From Bartonella elizabethae F9251 = ATCC 49927 (GTDB lineage: Bacteria > Pseudomonadota > Alphaproteobacteria > Rhizobiales > Rhizobiaceae): a stretch of DNA of 64,000 bases. Below the pieces are notes generated by a model. That model was not told the DNA's origin. It worked only from the letters and a program-made list of their open reading frames with translations, and did not search any database. Each line of letters opens with the position of its first letter. The stretch's first letter is position 1. The DNA lies in contig NZ_JADB01000003.1 in the NCBI RefSeq assembly GCF_000518165.1, positions 124,001 through 188,000 on the forward strand, in the 5' to 3' direction. Positions 10,051 to 19,170 of this stretch are shown here, one piece after another. Both the position numbers and the translations under genes were made by a program.

Positions 10051-11126
10051 TAGATTTTCTCCTGACTTTTTTTACCCATTAATCCCGTGGGCAATACCAA
10101 TAAAATCAGAATCAATAAAATGAAAGCGAAGGCATCACGATATCCAGATAGCGCGGGGAAAAATGCGATAATCATAATTTCAATAAACCCTAATAACAAT
10201 CCTCCCAACATTGCTCCTGGTATCGAACCAATACCTCCGATAACGGCGGCAATGAAGGCTTTAAGACCAGGAAGAACGCCCATATAAGGCTGAATTTGAG
10301 GATAACGTAAAGACCACATAATACCGGCTATAGCAGCAAGTGCTGAGCCTATACCAAATGTAAATGCAATGACTTTATTGACAGAAACCCCCATCAAACG
10401 GGTCGTTTCAATATCATGAGAGATTGCACGCATAGCAAGACCAGGTTTTGTTTTATGGATAATCCATAACAGTAAAACAATAAGAATCAATGACACAATG
10501 GGAACAATCAGTGACATGGGAGCAATTCTAATGATACCCTCTGCTTCTGATCCTAGGTGCCATAAAAATGGTGTTACCAGAAAATCTGGTTGTTTTACAC
10601 CTTTTGGAACACCACTAAAGAGTACAGTAGCAAGATTTTCAATAAAAAAAGAAACACCGATTGCACCGATGAGTGCCGAAATACGCGGTGCATGGCGTAA
10701 AGGTCTATAGGCAAATTGATCAACAATAATCCCCACTGCACTTGTAATAAAAATGGAAAAACAAAGAGCTAAAACCCAGATCGGTGTAAAATTTTGTGGG
10801 GAAATTTTAAAATAATAAACAAATCCTAACGTCAGAATTAAAAAGACAGCAATCCAATAAGTTGGAGGACGCCTTTTAAATCCTATAAAGACTGAATAGT
10901 AAATAAGAGCAGCGAGGAATAAAAGAAGAAATGCAGCCCAAGCCGGCATAAAGCTAATTGTGGAAAAGAAAACAAAATAAGCCCCCAGCATAAAGATATC
11001 ACCGTGAGCAAAGTTAATTAGTCTCAATATACCGTAAACCATGGTGTAACCAATCGCGATAAGTCCATAAAGAGACCCCAATGCCAGTGCATTAAAAAAA
11101 TACTGGATGAACATTTCCGTGCTCAT
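10050..11126 (-). CDS. livH: Branched-chain amino acid ABC transporter permease LivH
   Basis: A 358-residue membrane permease beginning with the LivH signature FFNALALGSLYGLIAIGYTMVYG followed by RLINFAHGDIFMLGAY. Other markers are YRPLRHAPRISALIGAIGVSFFIEN, the ATPase-contact loop MRAISHDIETTRLMGV near residue 232, and GLKAFIAAVIGGIGSIPGAMLGG. It is somewhat longer than the about 300 residues of enteric LivH because of an extra hydrophobic stretch near residues 85-130, as in other alphaproteobacterial versions. It lies 120 bp after the binding-protein gene, with a hairpin between. Confidence 0.95.
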   Translation of the reverse strand: MSTEMFIQYFFNALALGSLYGLIAIGYTMVYGILRLINFAHGDIFMLGAYFVFFSTISFMPAWAAFLLLFLAALIYYSVFIGFKRRPPTYWIAVFLILTLGFVYYFKISPQNFTPIWVLALCFSIFITSAVGIIVDQFAYRPLRHAPRISALIGAIGVSFFIENLATVLFSGVPKGVKQPDFLVTPFLWHLGSEAEGIIRIAPMSLIVPIVSLILIVLLLWIIHKTKPGLAMRAISHDIETTRLMGVSVNKVIAFTFGIGSALAAIAGIMWSLRYPQIQPYMGVLPGLKAFIAAVIGGIGSIPGAMLGGLLLGFIEIMIIAFFPALSGYRDAFAFILLILILLVLPTGLMGKKSQEKI

Positions 11127-11183
11127 CTCTCATCCTTCCACATTTGTTAATTTACATAGGATAATAAGAAAATTTTAAGATTC

Positions 11184-11208
11184 TGGTTGAGAAAAATATC
11201 CTCAACCA
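11184..11208 (-). terminator. Intercistronic stem-loop between the binding-protein gene and livH
   Basis: Arms 11184-11191 and 11201-11208 form an 8-bp perfect stem (TGGTTGAG/CTCAACCA) with a 9-base loop, followed on the minus strand by a moderately T-rich stretch. Hairpins at this place commonly protect the abundant binding-protein mRNA or partly terminate transcription ahead of the permease genes. Which of these applies cannot be read from sequence. Confidence 0.5.
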
Positions 11209-11246
11209 ATTCTTGCATTCCAATTTTAATAAATAAAACTTTTAAA

Positions 11247-12380
11247 TTAAAAAGCAGGTTTAACTTCTTCTAAATAAACACGTTTTCCATCCTGTATTTT
11301 AATGATACCAATCGGAATCGTAGGGTTATGATTTTTATCCATTGACATATCACCAAAAGGCGTTTGAAAGTCTTTTAATTTGCTCAGTGCAATGGTAATT
11401 TTTTCACGATCAGCACTACCAGCATTTTCAATAGCCTTCATGAACATCATATAACTTGTGTATCCCAAAACTGAATTGATATTTGGCTCTTTGTCAGGAT
11501 AAGATTTTTTCCATTCTTCCGTGAATTTTTGGGCAGCAACTGACATATTTGGCATATCCTCACTATAGGGAAGTGTCGTATGTAAGAAACCTTCTGCAGC
11601 ACTTCCTGCAATCGTAATGGTTTCTGGATTATCCATGGCATCTCCGCCCATAATCTGAAACTTCGCCCCTAATTCACGCGCTTGTTTCATGATGATCGCA
11701 CCTTCAGAAAAGTAAGATGGAATGAATAAGATATCAGGTTTTTGCGCGATAATCTGTGTGAGAACAGCTGAAAAATCCTGATCTCCAGAATTATAATTTA
11801 AATTTGAGATAACCTCACCCCCTAATTTTTTGAAAGCACGTGCAAAATAACTCGCAAGACCGATGGCATAATCGCTTGAAATATCTTTGAGAATAGCGGC
11901 TTTTTTTGCATGTAAAATCTGGCTTACATAAGTTGCAATTCCTATCCCTTGATAGGAATCAATAAAACAAGCGCGAAAGTAATATTTTTTACCTTGTGTA
12001 ACAAGGGGACTCGTTGAAGAAGTTGCAATGGTCGGAGTCTTTGCCTTTTCAGATATTTCACCACCCGCTAGTGAGAGTGAAGAACCATAGCTACCAATGA
12101 TTCCACTTACCTTTTCACTTGCTGTTAAACGCATAACAGCATTAGCCGCTTCCACTTTATCAGACTTGTTATCAATAATAACAAGTTCTACTTTACGTCC
12201 CAAAATTTCTGGAACTTGTTTATGGGCTAATTCGATACCTCGAATTTCAAGCTGACCTCCAAAAGCATTTTGACCGCTTAACGGAAGATAAACACCAATT
12301 TTGATAGGTTCATTCGCATAAACATTTGCTGTAAGTGCCATGAAAGCTGTGATTGTCGTAAGGATTTTCTTCAATTGCAT
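11247..12380 (-). CDS. Periplasmic branched-chain amino acid binding protein
   Basis: A 377-residue Leu/Ile/Val-binding family protein. It has a Sec signal peptide (MQLKKILTTITAFMALTANVYA, likely cut after the ANVYA) and the fold-type I periplasmic-binding pattern IKIGVYLPLSGQNAFGGQ, GIIGSYGSSLSLAGG, ATSSTSPLVT and GYTSYMMFMKAIENAG. It is the substrate receptor of the downstream LivHMGF importer and the first gene of that operon. The ligand could be one or more hydrophobic amino acids; sequence alone does not fix this. Confidence 0.93.
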   Translation of the reverse strand: MQLKKILTTITAFMALTANVYANEPIKIGVYLPLSGQNAFGGQLEIRGIELAHKQVPEILGRKVELVIIDNKSDKVEAANAVMRLTASEKVSGIIGSYGSSLSLAGGEISEKAKTPTIATSSTSPLVTQGKKYYFRACFIDSYQGIGIATYVSQILHAKKAAILKDISSDYAIGLASYFARAFKKLGGEVISNLNYNSGDQDFSAVLTQIIAQKPDILFIPSYFSEGAIIMKQARELGAKFQIMGGDAMDNPETITIAGSAAEGFLHTTLPYSEDMPNMSVAAQKFTEEWKKSYPDKEPNINSVLGYTSYMMFMKAIENAGSADREKITIALSKLKDFQTPFGDMSMDKNHNPTIPIGIIKIQDGKRVYLEEVKPAF

Positions 12381-12707
12381 TGCGCATTTTCCTTAATTGA
12401 ATTGTCGTTTTTGCACCTTATATTGAACTTCTTCATCATGCAAGTTACACATTAATGAAAATATCATTATGTAAAAAAACTTTTATATGACCTTTCTTCT
12501 AGCGCGCTCTTTGTAAAATATGTAAAGCGTACAATCAAATAGTTTTATAAATATTTTTTGTAAATTTCATGTTGATATTAACATGTAAGAGATACGACAA
12601 TATGGGGAAATCTTATCTTGGGACTTGCGTGTTGATACAAGAGCAATGTTTACTTAAACCTAGAGAATCAATATCGTGCAATTTATAAGCTACAGGATCA
12701 CGTTATT
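12381..12707. other. Divergent spacer between the liv operon and the cold-shock gene
   Basis: This 327-bp AT-rich region must hold both promoters. A dyad CATGTT-6 bp-AACATG lies at 12568-12585, about 125 bp before the cold-shock start; TTGATA inside it (12572-12577), 18 bp, then GACAAT makes a weak promoter reading rightwards. The long leader would suit cold-shock mRNA structure. No gene is seen. Confidence 0.4.
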
Positions 12708-13283
12708 ATGACGAGTAAGGATGCATTAAAGGATTGTTCCCTATCTGAGGATAGTATAGGTGCTTATGGGGAGATTATCGAAATCAGTGGTGTCATTAAG
12801 TGGTTTGATGGAAGTAAGGGCTATGGGTTTATTGTACCTGATTTACCTCATTTCCCCGATATATTATTGCATGTTACAGTCATGCGAAGGGACGGCTTCC
12901 AAACGGCTTTGGAGGGTGCTAAAGTTACTTGTGCTGTGGAAAAGACGGAACGAGGATTAAAGTGCGTTCAGGTGAAATCTATCGATTGTTCTTCAGCGGT
13001 TCATCCATCAGAAGTTCCAGCCCGTACTCATGTTGTTGTTACTCCAGAAAGTGGACTAGAACGTGCAATTGTTAAATGGTTCAATCGTGACAAAGGTTTT
13101 GGTTTTCTTAGCCGTGGGCAGGGAACAGAAGATATTTTTATTCATATGGAAACGTTGCGCCGTTTTGGTTTAGCAGAGCTTCGTTCAGGACAAGTTGTTC
13201 TTGTCCGGTTTGGTAAAGGGGAAAAAGGTTTGATGACAGCAGAAATTTATCCAGATATAGGATTTCCTTTTGCGACACATTAA
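12708..13283 (+). CDS. Tandem cold-shock domain protein
   Basis: A 191-residue protein with two cold-shock domains. The first, near residues 28-90, has GVIKWFDGSKGYGFIVPD and DILLHVTVMRRDG. The second, near residues 121-185, has AIVKWFNRDKGFGFLSRG and DIFIHMETLRRFG. Both keep RNP1-like (KGYGFI, KGFGFL) and RNP2-like (ILLHV, IFIHM) strands for single-stranded nucleic acid binding. The domains are joined by about 30 residues with no clear structure. Double-domain Csps of this size are common in Hyphomicrobiales and are presumed RNA chaperones. It is apparently monocistronic. Confidence 0.93.
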   Translation: MTSKDALKDCSLSEDSIGAYGEIIEISGVIKWFDGSKGYGFIVPDLPHFPDILLHVTVMRRDGFQTALEGAKVTCAVEKTERGLKCVQVKSIDCSSAVHPSEVPARTHVVVTPESGLERAIVKWFNRDKGFGFLSRGQGTEDIFIHMETLRRFGLAELRSGQVVLVRFGKGEKGLMTAEIYPDIGFPFATH

Positions 13284-13537
13284 ATCGCTACTCATTGAGC
13301 TTTTCAGTAAAATCAATATTTTTCTGTATTTTAAAAGGATAGTTATTGCGTAAACAGCTATAGAAGTATCTCTATTATAGCTCTCGTGAATTTATAAACT
13401 AAATGAGACAAATGTTCCTACTCTATTGAATAAAATAAAGAAAATAAGGGAAGAGCTTTCTTGTTTTTTGGCTTTTGAACTCTGATATTTTTTATGTCAG
13501 AAACAAAATTTAAGATTTTTTTGTGGTGGAGACAAGA

Positions 13538-14050
13538 ATGTTAAAACCTTTTAAAAAAGGGTATATTATTTTATCGGCGATACTTTTTACGTTAGAAATG
13601 TCCGTTGTTGTTGCGAAGAAGCCCATGGAAATTCCTATTCATCCGATTCCTTTACAAATACACACAAACCAAGATACAGTTTCTTATAAGGTAGAGATTG
13701 CTTTTACCCCCTCTCAAGCAGCAGCTGGGTTAATGTATCGGACTGATTTTCCACGCGATCGTGCAATGCTTTTTAAGCAGCAAAAGAGTTATCAATCGGA
13801 AGAGGAACAAAAGTTTTTTATGTGGATGGCCAATACACCTTTGCCCTTAGATATGATTTTTTTAAACTCTAAAGGGGTTATTGTATCGATTATTGAAAAC
13901 ACTTCTCCATTTTCAAAAAAGACCATTTCATCAGGCGTTCCTGCGGCTTTTGCACTTGAGATTAACGCTGGTGAAGTTTCTGAAAAGCAGATAAAAAAAG
14001 GGCAACGTGTTATTCATCCTGTCGTTTGTGGAAAGTGTGATAAAAAATGA
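13538..14050 (+). CDS. DUF192 family secreted protein
   Basis: A 170-residue protein with an N-terminal signal segment (about residues 5-25, cut near VVVAKKP) and a DUF192 domain: FTPSQAAAGLMYRTDFPRDRAMLF, then FFMWMANTPLPLDMIFLNSKGVIVSI and FALEINAGEVSEKQIKKGQRV. The role of DUF192 is unknown; it is a small exported beta-rich domain. I chose the ATG at 13538, which has GGAG seven bases upstream, over a GTG five codons earlier that overlaps this Shine-Dalgarno sequence. Its stop overlaps the start of the next gene by 4 bp. Confidence 0.9.
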   Translation: MLKPFKKGYIILSAILFTLEMSVVVAKKPMEIPIHPIPLQIHTNQDTVSYKVEIAFTPSQAAAGLMYRTDFPRDRAMLFKQQKSYQSEEEQKFFMWMANTPLPLDMIFLNSKGVIVSIIENTSPFSKKTISSGVPAAFALEINAGEVSEKQIKKGQRVIHPVVCGKCDKK

Positions 14051-14820
14051 CAGCTGAGGACGTTCATTTTTTTGAATATGATGGTTTGCGATTTGCTTAT
14101 CGAGAAGAAGGGCAGGGCGCACCTATTTTGTTGATTCATGGTTTTGGATCTTCTGCACGAGTGAATTGGTATGCAACGGGTTGGTTTCGTATTCTCACTG
14201 AAGCAGGGTATCGTGTTATTGCTCTTGATAATCGGGGCCATGGAGATTCAGTTAAAAGTTATGATCCTAGCTTTTATACACCTCAAGCTATGGCTGGCGA
14301 TGCGGTCAAACTTTTACAGTATTTAGAGTTATCTAAAGCCCATGTTATGGGATATTCTATGGGGGCTCGTATTAGTGCTTTTATGGCTCTTTTACATCCA
14401 ACATATGTGAACAGCGTTATTTTTGGTGGTTTAGGTATTGGTATGGTAACGGGAGCAGGAAATTGGGAACCTGTTGCTGAGGCTCTTCTGGCCGAAGATC
14501 CCTCTACTATTACTAATACACGTGGCTTAATGTTCCGTAAATTTGCTGATCAAACAAAAAGTGATAGACGTGCTCTGGCCGCTTGTATTATCACATCAAA
14601 ACAGGAGTTAACAGCGTCCGAAATTTATAAAATTGAACAACCTGCACTTGTTGCTGTCGGTTCATTAGATGAGATTGGCGGTGCTGCAGAGCCATTAGCA
14701 GCTTTGTTGCCTTGTGGTGAAGCTTTACCAATTCCTGGTCGAGATCATATGCTTGCTGTAGGTGATAAAGTTTATAAAAAAGGTGTTATCGATTTTCTTT
14801 CTCGTTACCCTATAAAATAA
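14047..14820 (+). CDS. Alpha/beta-fold hydrolase
   Basis: A 257-residue hydrolase with the oxyanion region LLIHGFGSSARVNW near residue 27, the D-x-R-G-H-G strand (LDNRGHGDS), the nucleophile elbow GYSMGARIS near residue 102, a likely acid Asp in VGSLDEIGG and a catalytic His in PGRDHMLA near residue 238, so the triad is complete. The substrate is unknown; the layout resembles small esterases and haloperoxidase-like hydrolases. The ATGA overlap with the DUF192 gene implies coupled translation. Confidence 0.9.
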   Translation: MTAEDVHFFEYDGLRFAYREEGQGAPILLIHGFGSSARVNWYATGWFRILTEAGYRVIALDNRGHGDSVKSYDPSFYTPQAMAGDAVKLLQYLELSKAHVMGYSMGARISAFMALLHPTYVNSVIFGGLGIGMVTGAGNWEPVAEALLAEDPSTITNTRGLMFRKFADQTKSDRRALAACIITSKQELTASEIYKIEQPALVAVGSLDEIGGAAEPLAALLPCGEALPIPGRDHMLAVGDKVYKKGVIDFLSRYPIK

Positions 14821-14839
14821 AATTTTTTGATAGATCTTA

Positions 14840-14855
14840 GCATTTGCAAAAATGC
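14840..14855 (+). terminator. Possible terminator of the DUF192-hydrolase pair
   Basis: A 6-bp stem GCATTT/AAATGC closed by a GCAA tetraloop starts 20 bases after the hydrolase stop and is followed by CCAATATTTT. The stem is short and the T-run interrupted, so this is a weak candidate. Confidence 0.35.
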
Positions 14856-15430
14856 CCAATATTTTCGCGTATAAACTGAAAAGCTTATTTAAAATTTTCT
14901 ATTTTGACATAAGTTTTTATAAAAAATAGGCAGAAAAATAAACTCTTATTCACTTATTTTGTGTATTTCTTAAACTATGTAATTCCTTTAAGGTTAGATA
15001 ACTATATTTAAAATTCTTTGAAAAGAATTATTTTTAAGTGATGTAATAATATTTTTTTGCTAAAAAATGCGGTTTTAAATAAAAAATTATTATTATTTTA
15101 ATTTTCTATAGAAAGGATAAAATTATAAATCGGTGATTAATTTTTCTTCTAAACATGCTTCATAAATGCAGATGCTAAAATTGGAGATAAAGTAAAATTA
15201 TTTAAAATATACAGTTTTCTGCCATTTTTTTATCTATACGAGTATATTTAATAATGATAGACTCCTTTTATAAAAGTTCTTTATGAATATATAAAGAAAG
15301 AGTTGTAAATATATGTAATATTAAGTCAATATTCAGATTAAGCTTTTTTACTGGCTTTACAGAATCAAAGGAATATCTTATTCGCGCGACACGCAATTAT
15401 TTTAATCGTCTCAAAAAACAGGAGAGCGTA
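14856..15430. other. AT-rich spacer without recognisable gene
   Basis: About 575 bp of very AT-rich DNA with only short frames, none with a good ribosome site or recognisable protein. It presumably contains the promoter for the DUF3126 gene; no clear -35/-10 pair stood out. Confidence 0.5.
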
Positions 15431-15643
15431 GTGAATGCTGATGAAATAAAAAAACTTGATAATTATTTAAAAAATACATTCCAAAACTCAGCATTGCAAG
15501 TCAGAGCACGGCCTAAAAAGGATGATTCTTGTGAGGTTTATATGGGGGATGAGTTTTTAGGCGTTATCTATCGAGATGAAGATGAAGATGAGCTATCCTA
15601 CAATTTCTCAATGGCTATATTGGATATTGATTTAGAGAATTGA
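15431..15643 (+). CDS. DUF3126 family protein
   Basis: A 70-residue acidic protein (MNADEIKKLDNYLKNTF, then LQVRARPKKDDSCEVYMGDEFLGVIYRDEDEDELSYNF) of the DUF3126 family, found widely as a single small gene in alphaproteobacteria; its function is unknown. The start is GTG, supported by AGGAG six bases upstream and by the family's N-terminus. It stands alone, convergent with radC 42 bp away. Confidence 0.9.
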   Translation: MNADEIKKLDNYLKNTFQNSALQVRARPKKDDSCEVYMGDEFLGVIYRDEDEDELSYNFSMAILDIDLEN

Positions 15644-15685
15644 TTGGCTATTGATTCTTGAATGAAGTCTTTTTTCCCATAAAGT

Positions 15686-16480
15686 TTATATGAGTTTTAA
15701 TGCTCTAAAACTTGTATGATTATGGCGTGCAATAATGAGGTGATCATGGATTGTAATTCCTAATGCATTTGCTGCGTCTTTTAATCTGTATGTCATTGTT
15801 ATATCTGCATCGGAGGGAGTGGAATCACCAGAAGGATGATTGTGGACTAAAATAAGTCCTGACGCGGATAATTCTAAAGCTCGAGAAATAACTTCACGAG
15901 GATAAACAGGGGTATGATCAATGGTTCCAGTTTGTTGTACTTCATCGGCAAGTAAGCCGTTTTTCTTATCGAGAAATAAAATACGAAATTGTTCACGTGT
16001 TTCGTGAGCCATGACTGCTTTACAATACGCTAATACTTTATCCCATGATGAAAAAATATCACGTTTAAACAACTCTGCACGAGCAAGACGTCCAGCAACA
16101 TCTGAAATAATTTTTAAATCAATTGCCGTTGCAGGACCACATCCTTGAACCTCTTGAAGTCGGTGAATATCAGCTCCTAACACATCCGCGAGTGAACCAA
16201 AATGTGCTATCAAATTTTTAGCTATAGGTTTTGTGTTTGCGCGGGGTATTGTGCGAAAAAGCAATAATTCAAGATATTCATAATCCTCAAGTGCATTTCC
16301 TTTTGACTTTAAATAGCGTTTTCGAAGGCGCTCACGATGTCCTTGATAATGTTTATCAAGCTGTGTATTTTTCTTAGGATCTTTACTTTTTCTTTCTAAT
16401 ATTGGGGTGGGTGGTGAACTTGATGTTAATGCAAAGTGATTACTTTGAATATCTTCCTTTTGATTTAATTTTTTAGCCAT
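15686..16480 (-). CDS. radC: RadC family JAB/MPN-domain protein
   Basis: A 264-residue RadC: a lysine-rich N-terminal tail of about 40 residues, a helix-hairpin-helix-like region ([23 protein letters not shown]), then the JAMM metalloprotease-like motif [17 protein letters not shown] near residue 218 with both histidines and the aspartate. Despite its name, a role in DNA repair is doubtful; its function is unknown. It is the last gene of the sfsA-map-radC run, 17 bp after map. Confidence 0.93.
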   Translation of the reverse strand: MAKKLNQKEDIQSNHFALTSSSPPTPILERKSKDPKKNTQLDKHYQGHRERLRKRYLKSKGNALEDYEYLELLLFRTIPRANTKPIAKNLIAHFGSLADVLGADIHRLQEVQGCGPATAIDLKIISDVAGRLARAELFKRDIFSSWDKVLAYCKAVMAHETREQFRILFLDKKNGLLADEVQQTGTIDHTPVYPREVISRALELSASGLILVHNHPSGDSTPSDADITMTYRLKDAANALGITIHDHLIIARHNHTSFRALKLI

Positions 16481-16497
16481 AACATCTCTACAGTGGA

Positions 16498-17328
16498 TTA
16501 GATCTGAGAATTAGGAATATAAAAGATATTTTTAGGCGATTGTGTAAATATTTCATACCCTTCATTTGTAACACCAATTGTATGCTCATATTGTGCTGTC
16601 AGAGAGCGGTCACGAGTAACAGCAGTCCAACCGTCAGATAAAATCTTAACTTGTGGCTTACCAAGATTAATCATAGGCTCAATTGTAAATATCATCCCTT
16701 GTTTTAATTCGATTCCTTCTCCAGGATTTCCATAATGGAGAATATTGGGGGCATCGTGAAACAGCTGACCGATACCATGTCCGCAAAAATCTCTCACAAT
16801 TGAGCACCGTTCTGATTCTGCATATTGTTGAATGGCTGCACCAATATCACCTGTCGTTGCTCCAGGTTTAACTACTGCGATTCCTCTCATAAGACTTTCA
16901 TAGGTTATTTGTAAAAGGCGTTCTGCAGCACGTCTGATTTTTCCAACAGGATACATGCGGCTTGAATCACCATGCCAACCATCAAGAATAAAGGTTACAT
17001 CAACATTCACAATATCACCTTCTTGCAAGGGCCTTTTATTGGGAATACCATGACAAACAACGTGATTGATAGATGTACAGCATGAATGGCTGTATCCATG
17101 ATAATTTAAATCAGCAGGAAGAGCTCCTTTTCGGGCACCAAAAGTAAATACAAAATCATCAATTTCTTGTGTAGTGACGCCAGGTTTAATAATATCCATA
17201 AGAGCATCAAGGCATTCTGCCGCAATACGACCAACTTCACGCATTTTAGCGAAAGCGTAGTCATCGAAAATGCGAATTTTCCCGTTAAATTTTAAAGGGG
17301 TTTTATTATATTCAATATACTCAATCAT
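16498..17328 (-). CDS. map: Type I methionine aminopeptidase
   Basis: A 276-residue peptidase that removes N-terminal methionine from new proteins. All five metal ligands can be placed: Asp in [13 protein letters not shown] (two), His in [11 protein letters not shown], Glu in TIEPMINLG and Glu in QYEHTIGVT. About 25 residues precede the usual start of the catalytic domain ([13 protein letters not shown]). Its first 8 bp overlap the end of sfsA. Confidence 0.96.
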   Translation of the reverse strand: MIEYIEYNKTPLKFNGKIRIFDDYAFAKMREVGRIAAECLDALMDIIKPGVTTQEIDDFVFTFGARKGALPADLNYHGYSHSCCTSINHVVCHGIPNKRPLQEGDIVNVDVTFILDGWHGDSSRMYPVGKIRRAAERLLQITYESLMRGIAVVKPGATTGDIGAAIQQYAESERCSIVRDFCGHGIGQLFHDAPNILHYGNPGEGIELKQGMIFTIEPMINLGKPQVKILSDGWTAVTRDRSLTAQYEHTIGVTNEGYEIFTQSPKNIFYIPNSQI

Positions 17329-18037
17329 TGTTTTTTCTGTTTTCTATTTTTACTCTCTGAATCGGAAAAATACCTTCTACAGTTACGTGACACTTTACAG
17401 CATAACATTCTACCCCTGATTTTAATGCTAAATCAAACTTACGTCCATAGAGCGGATCAAGATCGTGACAGATTGTAAAAGATGCACAATCTTCCCGTTG
17501 AATAACATAAAGCATAGCAGCTCGTTTTCCTTGTTGTACGACTTGTATGAGTTCTTCAAGGTGACGGGCACCCCGTTTTGTTGCGCTATCAGGAAATTCT
17601 GCTAATCCTTTTTGACGAATAAAATGAACATTTTTGACCTCTAGGTAACAATCAGGAAGAATGTCATCCCGCAAAAGAAAGTCAATGCGTGATTGTGTCC
17701 CATAGCGTTGTTCTTTTAAAATTGTTTTATATCCACTTAATTCTGGTAGTAATCCGTTTTGGATTGCTTCTAACGCAAGTTTATTTGGTAAAGCGGTATT
17801 AATACCAACCAAAGTATTATCGGATTCAACAATTTCTAATTGATAGGCATATTTTCTCTTGGTGTTTTTATGATATGAAAGCCAAATATTGGAATTGGAA
17901 GCTGTCAATCCAAGCATTGATCCTGTGTTTGGTACCGATACAGTGAAGATATGTTGGTCGTCCTGTTTAACATCTGCAAGGAAACGTTTATAACGACGGA
18001 TAAGCTTTGCAGGAAAAAGTTTGGGAATAAAGTACAT
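17321..18037 (-). CDS. sfsA: SfsA family protein (sugar fermentation stimulation homologue)
   Basis: A 238-residue SfsA protein: RRYKRFLADV near the N-terminus, VSVPNTGSMLGL, the nuclease-like core RIDFLLRDD...CYLEVKNVHF (residues about 118-140), and DSATKRGARHLEELIQV. E. coli SfsA was described as a regulator of maltose genes, but its fold is nuclease-like and its biochemical role is unsettled. It is the first gene of the sfsA-map-radC unit. Confidence 0.94.
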   Translation of the reverse strand: MYFIPKLFPAKLIRRYKRFLADVKQDDQHIFTVSVPNTGSMLGLTASNSNIWLSYHKNTKRKYAYQLEIVESDNTLVGINTALPNKLALEAIQNGLLPELSGYKTILKEQRYGTQSRIDFLLRDDILPDCYLEVKNVHFIRQKGLAEFPDSATKRGARHLEELIQVVQQGKRAAMLYVIQREDCASFTICHDLDPLYGRKFDLALKSGVECYAVKCHVTVEGIFPIQRVKIENRKNND

Positions 18038-18219
18038 ATTTCTTTTTTAGGATTTATGATTTCATAATTCAACTGAGATTATGATTTGTAAGAGTTATTC
18101 CCTATTAAAAAAGATAAAATGGATGTAAAAAATGCTACGACACCTTAATTATAAATTGTTATAAACTTCATCGTTCACTTTAATGGCTTTTAAAAATTTT
18201 ATGAGAGAATCTACACGCG

Positions 18220-18248
18220 TTGAGTGAAAAAATAGCATTGTCTATAAT
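18220..18248 (+). promoter_or_regulatory. Near-consensus sigma-70 promoter for trmJ-murI
   Basis: TTGAGT (18220-18225), a 17-bp spacer and a perfect TATAAT (18243-18248) lie 92 bp before trmJ in the 302-bp sfsA-trmJ spacer. It is among the best sigma-70 promoter matches in the window. The remainder of the spacer shows nothing else recognisable. Confidence 0.7.
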
Positions 18249-18339
18249 TTATTATTAAACAGTATTAGCGTACTGTGAAGAAAGTTGCATTAAAAAATAG
18301 TGGAGAGGGAGATTATTTAAGTGAAACTAGGTAAGGTTG

Positions 18340-19170
18340 ATGGCTGGAACGAATAAGAATCGTGAAAATTTAACAAATGGACCCATTATTATTTTAGTTG
18401 AACCGCAGCTTCCGGAAAATATTGGTATGGTCGCAAGGGCAATGGCAAATTTTGGGCTTTCTAAGCTTCGGCTTGTCAAACCTCGAGAAACATTTCCAAA
18501 TGAAAAAGCTAGAGCTGCTGCAAGTAAAGCTGATCATGTCATTAACAATACCGTGATTTTTAACACATTGTGTGATTCAATTGCAGATTTACATTATGTT
18601 TTTGCTACAACAGCTCGTGAAAGATGTGGATTTAAAACTGTAAAAAGTGCTGTCGAAGCAGCAAATGTACTCCGTCAACGTGAGAATATCGGACATAAAA
18701 CAGGTATTGTCTTTGGAAGAGAGAGATGGGGACTAGAAAATGATGAAATCAGCCTTGTTGATGAAATCATCACTTTTCCAGTTAATCCTGCTTTTGCGTC
18801 ACTTAATATTGCACAAGCGGTTCTTTTGATGTCTTATGAATGGATGAAAACAGGTTTAGAAAATGTAAGCGATACGGCATTTCGTGCAGCAGAGATGGAG
18901 CCTGCAAATAAAACAGCGTTTCATGGTTTTTTATCTCAATTAGAAGAAGCTTTGGATATTCGTGGATATTTTAGACCCCGAGAACGAAAAGAGGTTATGC
19001 TTACAAATTTACGCTCTGTTTTTACGCGCGCTAACTTTAGTGAATCTGAGGTTCGCTTATTGCGAGGCGTTATATCTTCATTGGATCATTTTTCTCCACA
19101 ATATCCACGGGGAAGTCGAGCCCCTAAAGAGCGTGAGCGTCAAAAAATTAAAAACAAGTGTGAAAACTGA
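18340..19170 (+). CDS. trmJ: TrmJ-type tRNA/rRNA 2'-O-methyltransferase (SpoU family)
   Basis: A 276-residue SPOUT methyltransferase: motif 1 ILVEPQLPENIGMVARAMANFGLSKLRLV near residue 14, motif 2 GIVFGRERWGLEND near residue 122, and motif 3 FASLNIAQAVLLMSYEW near residue 152. The C-terminal helical extension is as in TrmJ, which methylates the ribose at position 32 of tRNA. The ATG at 18340 is preferred to the TTG one codon upstream. Its stop overlaps the murI start by one base. Confidence 0.9.
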   Translation: MAGTNKNRENLTNGPIIILVEPQLPENIGMVARAMANFGLSKLRLVKPRETFPNEKARAAASKADHVINNTVIFNTLCDSIADLHYVFATTARERCGFKTVKSAVEAANVLRQRENIGHKTGIVFGRERWGLENDEISLVDEIITFPVNPAFASLNIAQAVLLMSYEWMKTGLENVSDTAFRAAEMEPANKTAFHGFLSQLEEALDIRGYFRPRERKEVMLTNLRSVFTRANFSESEVRLLRGVISSLDHFSPQYPRGSRAPKERERQKIKNKCEN

